Shown here: piece after piece, positions 58,601 through 64,000 of the stretch
How positions within the stretch are numbered: the first letter of the stretch is position 1
Layout of the letters: each line of letters starts with the position of its first letter
Assembly: GCA_035222895.1 (NCBI GenBank)
Contig: JAVYIG010001594.1
Coordinates: 62,001-126,000 of the forward strand
DNA: 64,000 nucleotides
DNA from: Strongylocentrotus droebachiensis
Lineage: Eukaryota > Echinodermata > Echinoidea > Camarodonta > Strongylocentrotidae
Direction of reading: 5' to 3'
Made by a program: the position numbers and the translations under genes
The notes under the pieces: generated by a model
Told to the model about the DNA's origin: nothing
The model's input: only the letters and a program-made list of their open reading frames with translations
The model's database searches: none

Positions 58601-61600
58601 ACTTACTTTTTGTCATGAAAGACGGTAACATCAGCGATATTTAATTGTTTCCACTTCTCTCTCTCCTGCGATCTGTCTCTCTTTTTATTTCCCAAGCGCT
58701 GGAGATATCGGCGTTCATTTTCTTTATTCATTCATTTCTTTGTTTCCGTCTGCTTAATACTTTTTTCATAAAAGCCAGTTACATGTACAAAGATTTTAAT
58801 AGACTTTAAAAAAAAAAAAAATTATTTCTGCGGGCGAAAAATTAGAGTGAGGTTTATACGCGAGAGTGGTTTATAAAACATTAATTAGGGTTATAAAAGG
58901 CAAAAGTTACAAAAGATTTACAACTTACATGCATGTAATGCAAGGAATTTGTATATTGACTCAACCAACATCTAATCACATTGCAAACTCATATTCTGTT
59001 TTTTCCCTTAATTCTTTCTCTGTACATGTATGCTTAACCCCTACAGGAATACGCAGCCAACTGTTCAGATGTTTCAATTGAGCGTGTATGGGGTCACTTT
59101 GACTGGTATTCCTTCAGTCATTTTGGAGGCTGGGTCGTCAAGGCTCTGCTGATGAGGAGCTATGTTCTCTGCTGGATTATTAGTGTCACTTGGGAGATCA
59201 CAGAGGTGAGAGGTCGTAATAAGCCCATGCCAATTATCTTTAAAGATAAAACTGAGTACTGGTCATGCGATTACATTGTGAAAGAAACGGTTTGGCATCA
59301 ATCAATCAATTGGTGTGTGCTGCAAGGTTCTGGAATCAACAAAATGATAAGAAATTTGGCCCAGTCTTGGTAAAGTTACAAGCACTGTACACAGAAAGAT
59401 GTATATGGGGTTACACGAACATGTGGCATAAAAATCCATCCCAATTTTTATGTTGTTACATGCCATATTTAGAATATGAAAGCATTTGAAGAGCCATGCT
59501 TTTCAGGGAACATTTTTTATCTGATGTTCTTCCACACTTGCATAATAACAATGATAACGCTCACAATTTATTTTTCACCTCGTCCTAGAACTCAACCTTC
59601 TCTTTTAATGCTACCAATAGTGACAGAAATGAATGGGGTACCAACAAATAAATCAATATTTTGCTTCCTGCTATGCTATCGGTCAAACTTGCTGAGTGAT
59701 GGTGGGATATTGTGTACATTAAGTTAACACTCCTATTTTTTCTTCTCTCTCTGTCTCTCCATCCACATTCAACCCAAATTATCTGATTTGGTTAAATAAT
59801 AGCTCAATACTGTTTATAAAACTAAAAGAATCGTATCATTTCCATTGTCTGTATGCTTTGGACCTCCTTCGCCTACACGTTTTATGATTATTTCCATTCA
59901 CTATGAACAAGACTGACAAAGAAAGCGGACAAAATATACAATTCCTCAGGTAGACAAAGGAACATCCCTTCACTGCTATTATGTAAAAATGTGTAGAACA
60001 GGTGAATATGCATGTGGCACCTGTTCTACACATTTTTACATAATAGCAGTGAAGGGATGTTCCTTTGTCTACCTGAGGAACTGTATATTTTGTCCGCTTT
60101 CTTCGTCAGTCATTTTCATAGTGATTATTATTAGGAGCAATGAATATCATAAATAGAATGACTTTTGACCTGATGGTTCAGACAACAGATTTACAAAATC
60201 CAATTGGCATGAACTTTGACATCTAAACTATCCCTTGTTTGCAATTTTCTACCCCCCTCCCCCAGCTGTCTTTCATCCACATCCAGCCTAACTTTGCTGA
60301 ATGTTGGTGGGATGCTATCATCTTGGACGTTATAGTCTGTAATGGTCTTGGCATCTACTTGGGGATGAAGCTGTGTAGGAGACTGGAGATGACCGAATTC
60401 AGATGGGAAAGCATCAAGTAAGAAATCATGGGACCCGTTTCACAAAGCCATTTTTCAATGACAAATGACAAAATTCAGTGATAAGTCTGCTGATAACCAA
60501 TCAGAAGCAAGGATTTCAGTAGCTTATAACAAATACTGTCATCTGTCACTGATGACAAGTTTTGTGAAATGGGCCCCTGATTGTGCAAACTGTTTTGGTT
60601 TCTATGTTTCTATGGTTTGTGAGACCACTGTTGTACTTTGTCCTCCATAGCTGGGGGCCATCTAAGAACAACACGAGAGACAATTTGATGTTGTATGTAA
60701 TCAGATAGGTGAACTAAAGCAGGTATATTCAAACTATTATTTAGAATACTTGATGGCCCCCACAAGTGTTGTTCTTGTATAATGAAGCATCCTTGATATG
60801 CACACATTTCAGGAATTAGGTTAGAATATACATTGAAGAGACACAATACTTCATCTGTGAAAATGGATATGAATTATTGTGTAAAAAATCTCTGGCATGT
60901 ATTACTCAGAGTTGCCAGTTTTTAGGCAATAACCTGAATTCAGGCCCTGGCAAGTTATTTTCAGACCATAGTTTAGGCTTTTTTGTGTACAAACTAGCTC
61001 ATTCTAGGTGATTTTCAGGCCCTCTGATCAGTTCTGACTGGCATCCCTGATTACTTATTCCAGCTGGGATCATTGATGTTTCACAGATTCTAGAAAGTTC
61101 TTTACAATAGACAGTACGAGTAAGTTTAGTAACTACTTAAAAAAAATATTTTGGAACATGATGGAAATCATCAAACTTGGTATTGAGAGAGAATTTTGTG
61201 GATTTTTTCCCCACTCCTAGAAACATTCCATCCACCTCTGGGAAGATCAAGAGAGCTGTACTTCAATTCACACCTGCAAGGTAAGCTGTATGGCTAGAGT
61301 GCCCAAGTCTCCATAGTGCTCAAGTCTGCATTGTGCTCAAGTCTGCATTGTGCCCTTGTCTGCGCATACACGTAACTGCAACATTGTGATAAAAGTAAAG
61401 ATGCAACAAACACAGAAATTTTGTCTCTATTATAGCGATACATATTCATGCAAAAAAAATGAGTAAAAATTATGAAATGTTGTATGGGCTGCTGGTAAGA
61501 ATTTGGTTGTAAGAAACAAAGTGTTTGTCAAATTATATCAGATCGGTTTTTTCTTAGAAGTTGATAGAATTGATCAGGCAATGCCACTTAAGATGTTATC

Positions 61601-63287
61601 GATATCTAAACCAGAATTTAGTTTTGTTTATGTCTTACCTTCTTTAGATCTTTTCCTCAGTGTATTAGTAAATGTGTAGTTTGATGAAACAAAGCTAGAA
61701 AGTAAAAGAACAGTAGTTCAATGTGTCAAAGAGTTTATTTGGCATGCCCCCTTTTTAAAACTTGGATGGCATGAGAGTATTAATTTCATTAGGGGAGGGA
61801 GGGAGGGAGGGAGAGCATGAAAGCGAGAGAGAATACAAGAGAGAGAATATTGCAATTTGCCCCTTAATCACCTTCATTGTTTCAGCCCTTTCTCACAACA
61901 CCGTATGAATTTCTAACCCCATTAATTGTGGTTTTGTTTGTTAGTTGGACACCCATTCGCTGGTTTGAACCCCACTCTTCTCTAAAACGAGTACTATCGG
62001 TCTTCATCATTGTATGTGTTGCACAGGTAAGAAAAGACATATTTAAACAAATATCATTTACTTGAAAGAAGAGATACAAATTTGAAAAAAGATATTTCTG
62101 GAGATGGTGATTTAAAAGTCCTTTTCTCAAAGAATAAAGAGGTGACGAGTAGGAAAATTTTCTGACATAGTTGCAAACTTGTAGAGATTGATGATCAAAA
62201 TAAAAGGCTAGATTAAAAGTGTTTAGATTTTCATAATTTGAAAATACTTATTCCTCTTAAGAAGTAAGAGTCACCATTCCCCCAAATCGAAACAAAACAA
62301 ATAAATACAAAGTAAACCTATGAATAAAAATAAGTCTTTACTTATTCTGTGTTTGTCAGGGAAATTGTTTTAGATATTGTATCAGGTACACTATACAGTG
62401 TGAGTCAATAAGAAGTTTACACCTAAAAAACTGCTAATTATTATTATTATACTTCTTATGGAAGAGTGTTTTATCCCAAATCGTTTGGTATCATTTATGT
62501 GGGGTATGTGTTCATGTTTGGATGACAGGAGACATTGTTTAAGAAAGTGCACAAATCGACTTGCGTCAGTAATGCTTATGTGATGTTCGAATAAAACAAT
62601 TGGGATTTGGGTATGAATTTGGTCTTTGCTGATCCAAATAATATCCCTAACAAAATTAATCATGCCACACATATTAAATATCAAAGAACATTTGTGTGGG
62701 TGCGTGGGACTTTGCTTCTGCAAAAAGCATATACAATGCATCATTTTGATACATTCAATTCATTTCCTCTCACTTTAATACTTTTGTGCAAGTCGATTTT
62801 TGCACTCTGGCAAACAATGCCTCCTTTTTATCTAAGCATGAACACATACTACACACAAATAATTCCAAACGATTCGGGATATAACACTTTTTCAAAACGT
62901 GTATGATAACTTTTCGTTCATAGCTGACTTTTAAAATAAATGATGATTTTCTGAGTGCTAATTTTTTTTTGACGGTATATACCTGTGAATAAATATCAGA
63001 ATAATTTGTTCATGGAATGCTTTAGATATTGCTGGACAGCTAGAGAAGCATGCATTCTTCAGTCTTCAGTCTGATGTTACTTCCTATTAAATTTATGCCT
63101 TGATTAGTTGTAATTTGTGCATATATACAATGTAGTGTACCAACAAGGTCAATTTATCTCCCTTATATCCACAGCTGGTTGAACTGAATACATTTTTCTT
63201 GAAGCACATTTATAAATTCCCTGCTGACCATTGGATTGGCATCATCAGGATATTCGTTGTTATCACATCCACTGCTCCAACAATAAG
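52469..63287 (+). CDS. PTDSS1: Phosphatidylserine synthase 1, 5' part (9 coding exons, continues past window)
   Basis: This ER multipass enzyme exchanges the head group of phosphatidylcholine for serine to make phosphatidylserine. Coding exons are 52469-52635, 54425-54516, 55686-55730, 56397-56515, 59047-59205, 60266-60417, 61221-61280, 61945-62026 and 63175-63287; all junctions keep frame. They encode 329 residues plus 2 nt of the roughly 470 expected. Motifs shared with human PTDSS1: [39 protein letters not shown]...[24 protein letters not shown] and [10 protein letters not shown]. Conserved polar residues H166, E191, E194, N203, E206, D210, D215 and N220 are retained. The TM-rich stretches fit the family. 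PTDSS1 fits better than PTDSS2 because of the N-terminal INEQ and [12 protein letters not shown] segments. The start codon lies 14 bp after an LTR element, so the native promoter has been displaced. Confidence 0.95.
53154..53229. repeat. Hairpin next to the 461-bp element
   Basis: Arms TTCTTCTTCTAAGAAAAGTG and complement, with an inner palindrome CTTCAAGGCCTTGAAG. Confidence 0.75.
53264..53724. mobile_element. 461-bp foldback element in PTDSS1 intron 1
   Basis: Ends GGGGCGCTGGTCC and GGGACCAGGGCCCC. Arms also share GATGAGGATCGTC, GGATATCCTCGT and CGCGGACAAATCG in inverted order. The interior contains further CGGATC and ATCCG motifs. Confidence 0.8.
54021..54400 (+). repeat. Pyrimidine-rich tract before PTDSS1 exon 2
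   Basis: About 380 bp of CTT/CCT-rich DNA with two tandem CTTCATTTCTCCTTCTCTTT units. It ends about 25 bp before the exon 2 acceptor. Confidence 0.85.
54425..54516 (+). CDS. PTDSS1: PTDSS1 exon 2
   Basis: Acceptor gacag|CACTTATG after a long pyrimidine tract, donor TAATG|gtaagt. It encodes EHNIWRG and the TM segment ending LAFPNG. Confidence 0.93.
55686..55730 (+). CDS. PTDSS1: PTDSS1 exon 3 (45-bp micro-exon)
   Basis: Acceptor tgcag|GTCCTT, donor TTTTG|gtaagt. It encodes [16 protein letters not shown]91 aligns with human R95, a residue linked to feedback control by phosphatidylserine. Confidence 0.93.
56397..56515 (+). CDS. PTDSS1: PTDSS1 exon 4
   Basis: Acceptor ttacag|GTGTCA, donor AAAAG|gtaggt. 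It encodes one TM segment rich in L, I and F, then an amphipathic loop ending DPTEK. Confidence 0.93.
56516..59046 (+). other. PTDSS1: PTDSS1 intron 4
   Basis: 2.5 kb with several TACATGTACATGTA simple repeats and a G run near 56577. No nested gene seen. Confidence 0.85.
59047..59205 (+). CDS. PTDSS1: PTDSS1 exon 5 (53 codons)
   Basis: Acceptor ctacag|GAATAC, donor CAGAG|gtgaga, phase 0. It contains [14 protein letters not shown] (H166) and ends WEITE, with acidic residues of the active-site cluster. Confidence 0.95.
59245..59425 (+). repeat. Dispersed repeat, pair with 34485-34690
   Basis: Second copy, directly after PTDSS1 exon 5. Confidence 0.75.
59899..60123. repeat. Long near-perfect hairpin, 106-bp arms, in PTDSS1 intron 5
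   Basis: Arms 59899-60004 and 60018-60123 are complementary with only a few mismatches, separated by a 13-nt loop. The inner 90 bp are almost identical. It would form a long double-stranded stem in the pre-mRNA. Confidence 0.92.
60266..60417 (+). CDS. PTDSS1: PTDSS1 exon 6
   Basis: Acceptor cccccag|CTGTCT, donor ATCAA|gtaaga. It encodes PNFAECWWD and [15 protein letters not shown], the most conserved core of the family. Confidence 0.95.
60430..60577. mobile_element. 148-bp MITE in PTDSS1 intron 6
   Basis: Inverted ends GGGACCCGTTTCACAAA and TTTGTGAAATGGGCCCC, with inner TGTCA/TGACA symmetry. No clear target duplication. Confidence 0.7.
61221..61280 (+). CDS. PTDSS1: PTDSS1 exon 7 (60 bp)
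   Basis: Acceptor ctcctag|AAACATTCC, donor GCAAG|gtaagc. It encodes [14 protein letters not shown]259 and P263 correspond to human L265 and P269, positions altered in the gain-of-function Lenz-Majewski disorder. Confidence 0.94.
61306..61362 (+). repeat. Short tandem repeat, GTGCTCAAGTCTGCATT
   Basis: Three imperfect 17-bp units directly after PTDSS1 exon 7. Confidence 0.7.
61945..62026 (+). CDS. PTDSS1: PTDSS1 exon 8
   Basis: Acceptor gttag|TTGGAC, donor CACAG|gtaaga. It encodes [15 protein letters not shown] and a TM segment. Confidence 0.94.
62466..62887. mobile_element. Old foldback element in PTDSS1 intron 8
   Basis: Inverted arms of about 105 bp (62466-62570; 62784-62887) at roughly 80% similarity by eye. 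They share AATCGTTTGG, GTATGTGTTCATG and AAATCGACTTGC in inverted order. It accounts for the opposing open frames there. Confidence 0.7.
63175..63287 (+). CDS. PTDSS1: PTDSS1 exon 9 (last one in window)
   Basis: Acceptor ccacag|CTGGTT, donor ATAAG|gtaaga, phase 2. It encodes [19 protein letters not shown] and a TM segment ending TAPTIR. Further exons lie outside the window. Confidence 0.94.
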
Positions 63288-63342
63288 GTAAGAGGTCAAG
63301 TTAAGGCAATTAGGATACACCCTCTCCTGAAAAGAAAAAAAA

Positions 63343-63780
63343 ATCATATAAGAGGTCCAAGGTCGTGCCATAAAAAAAATCAATAAGAGGTCCAAGGTCG
63401 TGCTGTTAAAAAAATTATATAAGAGGTCCAAGGTCGTGCCATAAAAAAAAAATCATTTAAGAGGTCCAAAGTCGTGCCATAAAAAAAAATTGTATAAGAG
63501 GTCCAAGGTCGTGCCATAAAAAAAATCATATAAGAGATCCAAGGTCGTGCTGTTAAAAAAATCATATAAGAGGTCCAAGGTCGTGCTGTTAAAAAAATCA
63601 TATAAGAGGTGCAAGGTCGTGCCGTTAAAAAAAATCCTATAAGAGGTCCAAGGTCGTGCCGTAAATCTTTTTTAATATAAAATGTCTAAGGTCGTACCGT
63701 AAAAAAAAATATATAAGAGGTCAAAAGTCGTGCCGTAAAAAAATTCATACAAGAGGTCCAAGGTCGTGCCGAAAAAAAAA
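63343..63780 (+). repeat. About 12-unit minisatellite in PTDSS1 intron 9
   Basis: Units of about 36 bp with consensus ATAAGAGGTCCAAGGTCGTGC followed by C/TGT or CAT and an A run. Decayed units continue to about 63830. It begins about 55 bp after the exon 9 donor. Confidence 0.93.
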
Positions 63781-64000
63781 AGTTCTTTGTTATACATCAC
63801 CTCTTGAAAAAGTCATGGAAGATGTCAAAGTTCATGCCAATTGGATTTTTGTAAAACTGTTGTCTGAACCATCAGGTAAAAGTTCAAAGATATTTGCCAT
63901 CAATATTGACTTGGACCATCTTAATATGACTTGATATTTGATCAGACAACAAGGATCTAGGAGTTTTGTTTTATAATGCAAATGTTGTATTTCTACATTC
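63781..64000 (+). other. PTDSS1: PTDSS1 intron 9, continuing out of window
   Basis: AT-rich intron sequence following the minisatellite. No further exon before the window ends. Confidence 0.8.

Noticed and set aside
60650-60790. GGGGGCCATC / GATGGCCCCC as a MITE
   Set aside because: The inner blocks (AAGAACAACAC and complement) are in the wrong order for a hairpin, so it is not a simple inverted repeat.
62391-62906. Opposed 117- and 99-codon frames
   Set aside because: Mirror images created by an old foldback element in PTDSS1 intron 8.
52469-63287. PTDSS2 instead of PTDSS1
   Set aside because: [29 protein letters not shown] and [15 protein letters not shown] segments follow PTDSS1; PTDSS2-specific insertions near exon 5 are absent.
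63343-63780. Regularly spaced repeats resembling a CRISPR array
   Set aside because: The whole 36-bp unit repeats, there are no unique spacers, and the DNA is a eukaryotic intron.

Overview
This is a window of animal nuclear DNA. Coding exons are short and bounded by GT/AG sites, introns run to several kb, and microsatellites, homopolymer G/C tracts and foldback repeats are dense. The repeat repertoire (tRNA-derived SINEs, CATGTA-rich simple repeats, TTAA-flanked AGGG foldbacks, a DIRS-type element with an internal complementary region) and the metazoan genes suggest a marine invertebrate, most likely an echinoderm such as a sea urchin. That assignment is inference, not proof.

Two conserved host genes lie head to tail on the + strand. 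HMGCL (3-hydroxy-3-methylglutaryl-CoA lyase) is complete in seven coding exons from 16705 to 30067. It encodes 330 residues, keeps all expected catalytic residues and ends in the peroxisomal signal SKL. PTDSS1 (phosphatidylserine synthase 1) starts at 52469. Nine coding exons (329 codons plus 2 nt) are present to 63287, and the 3' part lies beyond the window.

The rest is mostly mobile DNA. (1) HMGCL intron 3 holds a 5.0-kb DIRS-type tyrosine-recombinase retrotransposon (20695-25702, antisense), with inverted termini, an internal complementary region, and gag, RT/RNase H and recombinase frames. It has one in-frame stop and one homopolymer frameshift. (2) A non-autonomous LTR retrotransposon (35786-52454, minus strand) has 1,897-bp LTRs that differ by one base in my reading. 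It is flanked by TATT and inserted 14 bp upstream of the PTDSS1 start codon. (3) Its promoter-side LTR is split by an 11,442-bp hAT transposon (40368-51809) with TAACCCTGTAA termini, an 8-bp GTTATAGA target duplication and an intact three-exon 731-residue BED-finger transposase. (4) That hAT carries a tandem duplication, and one arm holds a 322-bp MITE whose empty site survives in the other arm. The order of events can therefore be read directly: PTDSS1 promoter, then LTR element, then hAT, with the MITE postdating the duplication.

Regions: 1-12.4 kb, gene-poor with SINEs and MITEs; 12.4-12.9 kb, a CpG-rich island with a CRE/E-box and a possible minus-strand first exon; 13.4-15 kb, minisatellites; 16.5-30.6 kb, HMGCL; 30.6-35.8 kb, SINE and MITEs ending in the original PTDSS1 upstream region; 35.8-52.45 kb, the nested mobile elements; 52.47-64 kb, PTDSS1 with a 106-bp-arm hairpin in intron 5 and a 12-unit minisatellite in intron 9. 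All calls come from reading the sequence; no database search was run.
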